Origin: Verrucomicrobiales bacterium
GTDB lineage: Bacteria > Verrucomicrobiota > Verrucomicrobiia > Verrucomicrobiales > DEV007
Direction: 5' to 3'
Length of the DNA: 33,017 bases
NCBI GenBank assembly: GCA_029233965.1
Contig: JARGOP010000006.1
Coordinates: 14,048 to 47,064 of the forward strand
Part shown: in pieces, positions 26,576 through 33,017 of the stretch
Layout of the letters: the number at the start of each line of letters is the position of its first letter
Position numbering within the stretch: the first letter of the stretch is position 1
Translations under genes and position numbers: made by a program
The notes under the pieces: model-generated
Databases searched by the model: none
What the model saw: the letters and a program-made list of their open reading frames with translations, nothing else
What the model was told of the DNA's origin: nothing

Positions 26576-28288
26576 TCAGCCGACGATGAGTCCTCTGGCG
26601 ACACGCTCTTTCTCCCGCTCAAGCAGGGGAATCGTTTCGCCGGTTTCGATGAGAGGAATGCCCAGATCACCGATTTGCCCCCAGGTGAGGCCTTCGAATT
26701 CTGACACTTCCTGCGTCAGCTGTGTAAAGATGTCAGTTACGGAGTAAATCCCGTTTCCACCGCCGGTGGCCTGGATGAGGTCACGAACGATTTCCCAGGC
26801 CTCAAGCGTCAGGCCGGGGCCGTCGATGACTTTGTTGAGGCGCTGGAGGCGGCCGGTCACGTTGATCATCGTTCCCGACTTCTCAGCCCAACCGGCGCTC
26901 GGGAGGACGACATGGGCGACATCCGCGGTCGGATTTGCGAGAGGATAGGAAGTGAGGAGGAAATCGAGCTTTCCGAGGAGCTCGGCGCTGAAGTCCGCGT
27001 CTTCGACGAGATTTTCCTGAAGGGCGATCACTGCTTTGATGCGGCCCTGCTCGATGCCTTCTTTGATCGATTCGATCTGTGAACCGGGATCATCGAGTCC
27101 GAGGATGAGCTTCACGCCATTGGTGTTCGGGTTGCGATCCGCGGAAATGAGGTAGCCGTCGGCCTCGCCCATGCGGGTGACGGTGTCGACATGACCGGCA
27201 CCGAGGTGCTTGATGAGCCGGTTCGTCATGAGGAGTTCCTCATTCGTCATCCGGGCCGAAGCGATCACGGCGATTTCCCCGCCTTCGAGTCCGGCGAGCT
27301 TGTCAGCCGAAGTCGCAAGCGCTTCCTGCCAGGTCGCGAGGCGGTGGTTCTCTCCGTCGCAAATGAGAGGATCGGTGAGACGGGCGTCACTTTCGATCCA
27401 GTGGAAGTTGAGACGGTGGGAATCCGGCATCCAGTCGGAGTTCACGTCGTTGTTCTGACGTGGAGTGATGCGGTAAATCTTATCCTCGCGGCTGTAGACG
27501 GTGACGTTGGCGCCGGTCGCGCAATTCACGTCGATGGTCTTCGTCTCCTTCATGAACCAGACGCGCATCTGGAAGCGGAAGTCGTTGGAGGTCAACGCCC
27601 CGACGGGACAGATGTCGACGGTGTTGAGCGAGTAATTGTTCGCCAGCTCATGACCGGGATAAACGGTGAGGACGGTATGGCTGCCCCGATCAGTGAAGCC
27701 GAGAACCGGATCGTCGGCGATTTCATCGGTGAAACGAATGCAGCGGCTGCACATGATGCATCGCTCATCATCGAGACGGATTCTCGGGCCGACGTCGACA
27801 TTTTTCGGCTTCTTCACCTTCTGCTCACGGAAACGGGACTCGCCTTTTCCGTGTTCGACGGAGAATTCCTGGAGGGAACATTCTCCGGCCTGATCGCAGA
27901 TCGGGCAATCGAGCGGGTGGTTCGCGAGTAGGAGCTCCATGACCCCTTTGCGACACTCTTCTGTCATCGCACTCTCCGTATTGATGCCCATGTTGGGGGC
28001 GATCGTGTTCGCACACGCAATCGCCGGACGCGGAATCCACGAAATCGGAAGGTGGCCGTTTTCATCCGGCTCGGGTGGATCTTCACCGGGACGCGGACGT
28101 GGCGGCATCCCCATTTCGACGAGACACATGCGGCAGTTGCCGGGGGAAGTCAGCTTGGGGTGATAGCAGTAGTGTGGAACTTCGACACCGGCCTGACGGC
28201 AGGCTTCAATCATGCGTGTCCCTTTGGGGAAGGAATGCCACTCCCCGTTGATCTGGACGTCTATCAAATCGGATTTTTCTTCGCTCAT
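26576..28288 (-). CDS. nuoG: NADH-quinone oxidoreductase subunit G (short form)
   Basis: This is the iron-sulfur subunit of the peripheral arm. At 570 aa it is shorter than E. coli NuoG (about 900) and the about 700-aa NDUFS1 type. N-terminal 2Fe-2S ligands (N1b) are Cys41, Cys52, Cys55 and Cys92. The His-Cys3 motif (N5) is His124, Cys128, Cys131 and Cys137. The third cluster (N4) is Cys177, Cys180, Cys183 and Cys227. The extra N7 cluster ligands of some bacteria are absent: only one Cys (256) remains there, and the usual WLCDKGR is WMPDSHR. The molybdopterin-oxidoreductase-like C-terminal domain is reduced to about 280 residues. It overlaps the nuoF stop by 4 bp (ATGA). Confidence 0.95.
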   Translation of the reverse strand: MSEEKSDLIDVQINGEWHSFPKGTRMIEACRQAGVEVPHYCYHPKLTSPGNCRMCLVEMGMPPRPRPGEDPPEPDENGHLPISWIPRPAIACANTIAPNMGINTESAMTEECRKGVMELLLANHPLDCPICDQAGECSLQEFSVEHGKGESRFREQKVKKPKNVDVGPRIRLDDERCIMCSRCIRFTDEIADDPVLGFTDRGSHTVLTVYPGHELANNYSLNTVDICPVGALTSNDFRFQMRVWFMKETKTIDVNCATGANVTVYSREDKIYRITPRQNNDVNSDWMPDSHRLNFHWIESDARLTDPLICDGENHRLATWQEALATSADKLAGLEGGEIAVIASARMTNEELLMTNRLIKHLGAGHVDTVTRMGEADGYLISADRNPNTNGVKLILGLDDPGSQIESIKEGIEQGRIKAVIALQENLVEDADFSAELLGKLDFLLTSYPLANPTADVAHVVLPSAGWAEKSGTMINVTGRLQRLNKVIDGPGLTLEAWEIVRDLIQATGGGNGIYSVTDIFTQLTQEVSEFEGLTWGQIGDLGIPLIETGETIPLLEREKERVARGLIVG

Positions 28289-29682
28289 CTGAGGTTGGCG
28301 GCAGCGGTAAGTGCCTCGGCGTTGAGGAAATCGTCCTCGAGCTCAGGTTTCGTGTCCGCGACGAGCTCGTCGCGGAATTTTTCAACAAAGCTCTCGGTCG
28401 GCCAGGAGGCCGCTTCGCCGAAAGCGCAAATGGTGCGGCCGTCGATGTTTCTCGCGACGCTGTCGAGCGTGTCGATGTCGCTTGGGGAGGCTTTTCCGGC
28501 GACGACGCGGTCGGTGATCTTTTTCATCCAGAGCGATCCTTCACGACACGGGGTGCACTGACCGCAGGACTCGTGGGCGTAGAAATTGTTGATGTTGTTC
28601 AGAACCCAGCTGATGGAGCGGCTGTCGTCGATCACGATGACCCCTCCGGAGCCGGCCATGGAACCACAGGCGGCGAGAGTGTCGAAATCCATCGGGATGT
28701 CCCAGATCGTGAGTTCGCGGGCACCGTCGCCGCGTCCGACCGTGAAAACTTCGTCAGCGCGGAGGACTTTCGCGGAGGAACCCCCGGGAATGACCGCCTT
28801 GAGCTCGCGTCCTTCTTTGAGGCCGCCGCACATGTCGTTGATGAGCTCACCCATCGTGACTTTGCCGACCTGAACTTCATAGTAGCCGGGCTTTTTGACA
28901 TCACCGCTGACGCAAAGGATTCGCGTCCCCGTGTTGTTCGGGGTTCCCGTTTTTGCCCAGGCTTCACTCCCGATTTCGAGGATGTGCTTCACGTGGCAAA
29001 GCGTCTCGACGTTGTTCACGATCGTCGGGCAGAGGTAGAGCCCCATCGCAGCCGGAAAATACGGTGGCTTAATGCGGGGGTAGGGGCGCTTGCCCTCGAG
29101 GGACTCAATCAAACCGGTTTCCTCACCGCAGATGTAGGCACCGGCACCACGATGAACATAAATTTCGAGGTCAAATCCGCTGCCCTGAATGTTCTTGCCG
29201 AGGTAGCCGGCCTTGTGAGCTTCCGCGATCGCTTTTTCGAGAATCTGCGCGCCCTCGGGAAACTCTTCGCGGATGTAAATGTAGGCGAGGCGCGCACCGG
29301 TCGCGAAGCAGGCGATTGCCATGCCCTCGATGAGCTGATGCGGATCCTGGTGAATGATGTAGCGGTCCTTGAAGGTGCCGGGCTCGGATTCGTCCGCGTT
29401 GCAGATCAGATAGACGGGCTTGTCGTTGTTCGGCGGAAGGAAGCTCCACTTCATTCCCGCCGGGAAGCCTGCTCCGCCGCGTCCGCGAAGCCCGGCCGCT
29501 TTCACCTCTTCCGTGATCGTTTTCGGCTCCATGCCGAGAGCTTTCTTGAGCTGATCGTAGCCTCCTTCACTCTCGTAGGTTTTGAGAGAGGTGTCCCAGT
29601 CCGCCCGATCCACGTTTTTGAAAACGACGCGGTGCTCTTTGGGATGCGGCTCTTTGCCTGGTCGGTATTGAATCGCGCTCAT
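28285..29682 (-). CDS. nuoF: NADH-quinone oxidoreductase subunit F
   Basis: This is the NADH-oxidising flavoprotein subunit. From the ATG at 29682, 4 bp after the nuoE stop, it has 465 aa; an upstream in-frame start at 29715 overlaps nuoE. The FMN/NADH region shows GLRGRGGAGFPAGMKW, ADESEPGTFKDR and GAYICGEETGLIESLEGKRP. The N3 4Fe-4S ligands are in ESCGQCTPCREG (Cys373, 376, 379) and TICAFGE (Cys419). All catalytic motifs are intact. Confidence 0.96.
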   Translation of the reverse strand: MSAIQYRPGKEPHPKEHRVVFKNVDRADWDTSLKTYESEGGYDQLKKALGMEPKTITEEVKAAGLRGRGGAGFPAGMKWSFLPPNNDKPVYLICNADESEPGTFKDRYIIHQDPHQLIEGMAIACFATGARLAYIYIREEFPEGAQILEKAIAEAHKAGYLGKNIQGSGFDLEIYVHRGAGAYICGEETGLIESLEGKRPYPRIKPPYFPAAMGLYLCPTIVNNVETLCHVKHILEIGSEAWAKTGTPNNTGTRILCVSGDVKKPGYYEVQVGKVTMGELINDMCGGLKEGRELKAVIPGGSSAKVLRADEVFTVGRGDGARELTIWDIPMDFDTLAACGSMAGSGGVIVIDDSRSISWVLNNINNFYAHESCGQCTPCREGSLWMKKITDRVVAGKASPSDIDTLDSVARNIDGRTICAFGEAASWPTESFVEKFRDELVADTKPELEDDFLNAEALTAAANLR

Positions 29683-29686
29683 AAAA

Positions 29687-30181
29687 TCACTGATACTGGC
29701 TGAGGAGTCCGTCAACGTCGCTGACCGCTTCGTGGAAGTCGTCGTTCACGAGGCAAACAGGACCGGTGCCGCAGCTCGCGAGACACTCGGCGAATTCGAT
29801 GCTGAATTTGCCATCGGCGCTCACTGCGATCGGATCGTGATGCGTCACGCCGGAGCGATCAATGCCTGTTTTTTCACACAGCTTATCCATCAACTCGTAG
29901 CTGCCGGCCATGGCGCAACTGAGCGTGCGGCAGACCCGGATGTGGCATTTTCCGGGCGCCGACTGGCGGAAGCCCGGGTAGAATGTCACGACTTCGAGCA
30001 CCTGAATCGGCTCGAGTTCCAACTTGGCAGCGGCCCATTCGACGGCGGCTTCCTCGATGTAGCCGAAGTGATGCTGCAGGGCATGGAGGACTGGAAGCAC
30101 GGCGGACCTTTTGCTCACGGGGTAATGCGTGATGCGGTCATCGATTTCTTTTTCCAGATCGGAGGGGACAGCGAAAGACAT
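29687..30181 (-). CDS. nuoE: NADH-quinone oxidoreductase subunit E
   Basis: This is the thioredoxin-fold subunit with the N1a 2Fe-2S cluster, partner of NuoF. The 164-aa protein has ligands in CRTLSC (Cys84, Cys89) and ECLASC (Cys133, Cys137). The helical N-terminal part contains the family patterns FGYIEEAAVEWAA and EVVTFYPGF. It begins 11 bp after the nuoD stop. No Shine-Dalgarno is seen. Confidence 0.96.
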   Translation of the reverse strand: MSFAVPSDLEKEIDDRITHYPVSKRSAVLPVLHALQHHFGYIEEAAVEWAAAKLELEPIQVLEVVTFYPGFRQSAPGKCHIRVCRTLSCAMAGSYELMDKLCEKTGIDRSGVTHHDPIAVSADGKFSIEFAECLASCGTGPVCLVNDDFHEAVSDVDGLLSQYQ

Positions 30182-30192
30182 GGTCGGGAAAA

Positions 30193-31458
30193 TTAACGGT
30201 CACACTCACCCATGACGAAGTCGAGACTTCCGAGGATCGCCACGGTGTCACTCATCATGTTGCCTTCAAGAAGTTTGGGCAGAATGCTCAGGTTTACAAA
30301 GGAGGGGGCGCGGATCTTGAGACGGTAGGGGACTCCTCCGCCTTTGGAGTGGATGTAAAAACCAAGTTCGCCCTTCGGATTTTCCGCTCCGAAGTAGACT
30401 TCGCCGGCGGGGGCATCGAGCCCTTCAGTGACGAGGATAAAGTGGTGAATGAGTTCCTCCATGCTCATGAGGACCCGCTCTTTTTGAGGGAGCTTCTGTT
30501 TGCTGTCGACCACGTTGATGGGGCCGTCAGGCAGGTTCTTGATCGCCTGCTTCAGAATGCGAACGCTCTGACGCATTTCCTCCATGCGAACGAGGTAGCG
30601 GTCGTAGCAGTCCCCGATCGTTCCGACGGGAATATCGAAATCGTAATTCCTGTAGTCCAGGTAGGGATTCGCCTTGCGGAGATCGTGCTCAACGCCTGAA
30701 CCACGCAGATTGGGGCCGCTCAGTCCCCAGGCAATCGCTTCCTCCTTCGAAATGACCCCGATGTCGCGGGTCCGGTCGAGGAAGATCTTGTTGCGGGTGA
30801 GAAGGGTATCAATCTCGTCCAGCGCCGGAATGAATTCATCGCAGAACTTGTCGAGTTGGTCGATGAAACCTTCCGGAAGGTCGCGGATCTGACCGCCGAC
30901 ACGAGTGAAGCTGGTCGTAAACCGGGCTCCGGTGAGGAGTTCGCAGAGGTTGTAAATCGTTTCCCGCTGGGTAAAGGTGTAGAGGAAAACGGTCATCGCC
31001 CCGACGTCCATGGCGTAGGCACCGATCCCGAGAAGGTGGGCGGAAATGCGGGCCATCTCGCAGGAAATCGTGCGGATCGTCTGGCCGCGGGCCGGAAGTT
31101 CCCAACCCATGAGCTTTTCCACGGCGAGGGCGTAGGCGACGTTGTTCGCGAGAGGCGCAAGGTAATCGAGTCGGTCCGTGTAGGGCACGAACTGATTGTA
31201 TTGCATGTTCTCCGCGATCTTTTCGTCGCCGCGGTGCAGGTAGCCGACGTCCGGGTCCGCCTTCGTAATTACTTCGCCATCAAGTTCGAGCACGATGCGG
31301 AGGACGCCGTGTGTCGCGGGGTGGGACGGACCCATGTTCAGGGTCAGCTTTTCACCGACAAGATCGTCCGTGGTCTGCTGATATCCCTCAAGCTCAGACG
31401 CCGCCGCAGCGCGCGCTGCAGTGTCCTGAATTTCGAGCTCTTTTGTTGTCGTAGCCAT
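30193..31458 (-). CDS. nuoD: NADH-quinone oxidoreductase subunit D
   Basis: This is the 49-kDa homologue lining the quinone site. The 421-aa protein has the NMGPSHPATHGVLR signature, the GYLHRGDEKIAE motif, the PARGQTIRTI region and the C-terminal IRAPSFVNLSILPKLLEGN...GSLDFVMGECDR, all standard. The first about 33 residues are a charged, unconserved extension. It is the first gene of the operon here: nuoA, nuoB and nuoC do not precede it, and the next gene upstream is divergent. The 195-bp gap contains the promoter and palindrome listed separately. The bases just before the ATG are pyrimidine-rich with no Shine-Dalgarno. Confidence 0.96.
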   Translation of the reverse strand: MATTTKELEIQDTAARAAAASELEGYQQTTDDLVGEKLTLNMGPSHPATHGVLRIVLELDGEVITKADPDVGYLHRGDEKIAENMQYNQFVPYTDRLDYLAPLANNVAYALAVEKLMGWELPARGQTIRTISCEMARISAHLLGIGAYAMDVGAMTVFLYTFTQRETIYNLCELLTGARFTTSFTRVGGQIRDLPEGFIDQLDKFCDEFIPALDEIDTLLTRNKIFLDRTRDIGVISKEEAIAWGLSGPNLRGSGVEHDLRKANPYLDYRNYDFDIPVGTIGDCYDRYLVRMEEMRQSVRILKQAIKNLPDGPINVVDSKQKLPQKERVLMSMEELIHHFILVTEGLDAPAGEVYFGAENPKGELGFYIHSKGGGVPYRLKIRAPSFVNLSILPKLLEGNMMSDTVAILGSLDFVMGECDR

Positions 31459-31517
31459 GGCAGGAGGGGAAGTCGCGATAGTCGGTTCAATTGCCTATCG
31501 GGATCCGGAGAATTTCG

Positions 31518-31546
31518 AGTATCGGTGCGCCGTTTTGGAGTTTCAA
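31518..31546 (-). promoter_or_regulatory. Sigma70-like promoter of the nuoD-N operon
   Basis: Read on the minus strand, TTGAAA (31546-31541; 5 of 6 to the -35 consensus) is followed after exactly 17 bp by GATACT (31523-31518; 4 of 6 to the -10 consensus). Transcription would start near 31511, giving a leader of about 50 nt to the nuoD ATG at 31458. A CRP/FNR-type palindrome ends 6 bp upstream of the -35 box. This is the best-supported promoter in the window. Confidence 0.55.
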
Positions 31547-31552
31547 GGTGAG

Positions 31553-31572
31553 TTTGTGAAAAATTTCACAAA
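31553..31572. promoter_or_regulatory. Perfect CRP/FNR-family type operator between nuoD and a DUF1232-like gene
   Basis: TTTGTGAAA (31553-31561) and TTTCACAAA (31564-31572) form a perfect 9-bp inverted repeat around AA. Inside it is TGTGA-N6-TCACA, the E. coli CRP core consensus and close to the FNR type. It is centred about 50 bp upstream of the predicted nuo transcription start and about 90 bp upstream of the divergent gene at 31654, so a CRP/FNR-family regulator could act on both. The match is seen; the regulator's identity is inference. Confidence 0.6.
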
Positions 31573-31653
31573 GTCCTCGAGACGTTGATACGTTACAAAA
31601 AGGGAAGCGGATTGTAGTCGTTTCTTTGACTCAAAACATCGAACATCCCAACC

Positions 31654-31947
31654 ATGCAAAAAGAAGATACTGTTCACGGAGAGGTAAAGGATAAGCGGAG
31701 CGTCCTCACCTCTATCATCGTCGGGGGAGTTGGCGCTTTCAGTGCCGTGTATCTTTTAAACCCGACCGCCGGCTTTCTCGAATTGATCCCGGATAACCTT
31801 CCCGTGGTTGGAAATCTGGATGAAGCCGCCGCGGCCGCACTTCTCGTGAGCTGTCTCGCCTATTTCGGGGTCGACATCGGCGGGCTTTTCGGTCGGAAGA
31901 AAAAAGACGAAGCTTCGGATATCATCGACGTCGAGGCACAGGCCTAG
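31654..31947 (+). CDS. Small DUF1232-like membrane protein
   Basis: This is a 97-aa protein with a basic start, a hydrophobic segment (about 17-35) and the motif LLNPTAGFLELIPDNLPVVGNLDEAAAAALL. In shorter form, the core IPDNLPVVGNLDEAA resembles the DUF1232/YkvA core (IPDFIPVLGYLDD). A second hydrophobic stretch (about 56-78) and a GRKKK stop-transfer follow, then an acidic tail. The function of DUF1232 proteins is not known. It is divergent from the nuo operon and may share the palindromic operator. It is convergent with the lipoprotein gene 16 bp away. Confidence 0.7.
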   Translation: MQKEDTVHGEVKDKRSVLTSIIVGGVGAFSAVYLLNPTAGFLELIPDNLPVVGNLDEAAAAALLVSCLAYFGVDIGGLFGRKKKDEASDIIDVEAQA

Positions 31948-31963
31948 ACCCAACTGGGTTTGG

Positions 31964-32353
31964 TCACTGACTCGACCCTGTTGCCTGCGCATTCGCGGCC
32001 GCGAGAATCCTCGGCATGTAGGGCTCGGGATTCATGTCGAATGCCTTCACGCAGGGGGTGCAGCAGAAGAGGACCTCCTGGCCCTTGTAAACCCTGCGGT
32101 GCTTCGGTTTTCCGTCCTTGAAAGGTTTGTGGAACTGGACCGCGCAGGTATCAAACGGATACGGGGTGATCGTGGCTTCGGTCTGGCGGGCCTTCCGATC
32201 CGCTTCTGCGGTGGCCCGGAAAGAGGAAGCCTCATCAGGCGCGGCCGCCGGAGAGGGGGCTGCAGCGGTAGAGAGTGTGTCATCTACCGTGGTGCAACCG
32301 GGAAAGGCCAAAGAGACTAGGCCCATGCCTACGGTGAAAGCGAAGTGTTTCAT
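31964..32353 (-). CDS. Cysteine-rich YHS/TRASH-like lipoprotein
   Basis: The 129-aa predicted lipoprotein has a signal peptide ending in FPGC (Cys20). The lipobox is imperfect but plausible, with a short Ala/Pro linker after it. The C-terminal half has YPFDTCAV (Cys70) and VLFCCTPCVKAF (Cys97, 98, 101), followed by NPEPYMPRI. The Cys spacing and the 'V(Y/F)..Q.(V/L)FC(C)..C...F..NPE.Y' pattern match the YHS/TRASH-type metal-binding domains used in copper and other metal handling. A metal-binding role in the periplasm is inferred. No metal transporter is adjacent. Confidence 0.7.
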   Translation of the reverse strand: MKHFAFTVGMGLVSLAFPGCTTVDDTLSTAAAPSPAAAPDEASSFRATAEADRKARQTEATITPYPFDTCAVQFHKPFKDGKPKHRRVYKGQEVLFCCTPCVKAFDMNPEPYMPRILAAANAQATGSSQ

Positions 32354-32457
32354 GACGACTCAAAGCTTTCCCCGCTATGTCCGCGCCAGCAAGCGAATTT
32401 GCGCAACTCTTGTCGGCGAATTTTGTTTGCAGTGAAGGGGGATTCCGCTTTGCTTGG

Positions 32458-32476
32458 CCGGGCGGGAAGAGCCCGG
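32458..32476 (+). other. GC hairpin in the leader of the zinc-ribbon gene
   Basis: CCGGGC (32458-32463) pairs perfectly with GCCCGG (32471-32476) around a 7-nt loop, ending 16 nt before the ATG at 32493 and just ahead of an AAAGGA ribosome-binding-like motif (32486-32491). No T-run follows, so it is not a terminator. It could influence translation or be chance. Confidence 0.3.
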
Positions 32477-32492
32477 ACTGGAATCAAAGGAA

Positions 32493-33017
32493 ATGGCAAC
32501 CATCAAAGTGGCGTGCCCCAAATGCGGGCAGAAAGTGTCGGGTGACGAAACCTTCGCAGGTGCCATCGTACCCTGTCCGGTTTGCTCGTCCGATATTCAG
32601 TTTCCGGGTGAGCTCCGCGGGGGAACTCCCACCGGCATTCTGAAAACGGAAGCGTATGAGCCTGAACAATACACGGGTCCGTTCGAGCTTCCCGGTGAGA
32701 TTCCCGATTTTGTGGAGGTGGCTCCGCAGGCGAGCCGCGAAATTCCGGAAGAGCATCCGGGGCAGGAAGAACCGGTAGAGGATGATTCGGACGGGGATGA
32801 AGAGGAGGAGGAGATGGTTGTGCCTTCGCCCGTTTCCGGTGCGGTCTCTCTTGTGGCCAGTGTCCTCGGAGTTGTCCTCTGTATTGCCGGAGGGATTCTC
32901 TTTTCCCCTATCGCGATCATTTTCGGCCACATTTCCCAGGCAAAGGCGAGGCACAGTCCGGTGCAACCGGCGCCCGGCCAGACCCTCGGAGCGATCGGGA
33001 TGCTGATTGGCTATGTC
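32493..33017 (+). CDS. Zinc-ribbon plus DUF4190-like membrane protein (5' part, cut by window end)
   Basis: An open frame from the ATG at 32493 runs 175 codons to the window edge with no stop, so the gene is incomplete here. AAAGGA lies just upstream. The N-terminus is a zinc-ribbon-like domain with two CxxC pairs, CPKC (about residue 8) and CPVC (about 29). A long acidic linker (about 45-108, including a run of glutamates) follows. A DUF4190-type membrane region begins at about 110: GAVSLVASVLGVVLCIAGG, then FSPIAIIFGHISQAKAR and TLGAIGMLIGYV, the usual two-helix 'GHIA...R...G.AI.GL..GY' layout. The function of such proteins is unknown. Confidence 0.75.
   Translation, partial: MATIKVACPKCGQKVSGDETFAGAIVPCPVCSSDIQFPGELRGGTPTGILKTEAYEPEQYTGPFELPGEIPDFVEVAPQASREIPEEHPGQEEPVEDDSDGDEEEEEMVVPSPVSGAVSLVASVLGVVLCIAGGILFSPIAIIFGHISQAKARHSPVQPAPGQTLGAIGMLIGYV

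Noticed and set aside
31948-31960. Small hairpin ACCC-AACT-GGGT between convergent genes
   Set aside because: Only four base pairs and two Ts; too weak to call a terminator.
1-33017. Search for a defence system, prophage, CRISPR array, or tRNA/rRNA genes
   Set aside because: No regularly spaced repeats, no cas, toxin, integrase or transposase genes, and no cloverleaf-like segment were recognised by eye. A tRNA scan and a profile search would settle this.

Overview
This is a chromosomal window of about 33 kb from a Gram-negative bacterium, most likely a member of the Verrucomicrobiota. The outer-membrane genes bamA, skp/ompH and lpxD show a diderm envelope. The phylum guess rests on lineage-flavoured families: a DUF6797-like/beta-propeller/cytochrome c protein, an SHD1-type domain fused to a C39-like peptidase, and a zinc-ribbon plus DUF4190 membrane protein. 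GC content is fairly high by eye, and most starts lack a Shine-Dalgarno motif. The phylum call is inference from domain content, not a database result.

Left part (1-11130, mostly + strand). A leader with a 14-bp direct repeat, a hairpin and an AT-rich promoter-like stretch precedes bamA, skp and lpxD. A strong intrinsic terminator lies between skp and lpxD. Two minus-strand genes follow: a beta-CASP metallo-beta-lactamase and tadA. tadA is divergent from the rpe-xseA pair. Next comes a stand-alone type II/IV-like secretin with two Asn/Gln/Gly-rich inserts.

Middle (11251-18955). On the minus strand lie dxs and xseB, overlapping as one unit, and a large secreted c-type cytochrome protein. Divergent from the latter is an exported protein resembling a permuted papain-fold (DUF4105-like) enzyme. 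A secreted SHD1-C39 peptidase-like protein lies on the minus strand.

Right part (19028-31458). A compact minus-strand respiratory complex I operon runs nuoD-E-F-G-H-I-J-K-L-M-N. It starts at nuoD, so nuoA, nuoB and nuoC are not in this window and must be elsewhere if the enzyme is a full complex I. Upstream of nuoD lies a well-spaced sigma70-like promoter, with a perfect CRP/FNR-type palindrome (TGTGA-N6-TCACA) just upstream of it. Between nuoI and nuoJ there is an unusual inverted array of 7-bp repeats.

Right end (31654-33017). This holds a DUF1232-like small membrane protein, a cysteine-rich YHS/TRASH-like lipoprotein, and the 5' part of a zinc-ribbon/DUF4190 protein cut by the window edge. 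No tRNA, rRNA, CRISPR array, transposase or phage gene was recognised. The genes are mostly housekeeping. The best candidates for something undescribed are the nuo control region, the heptad-repeat element, and the uncharacterised exported proteins at 13600-18955.
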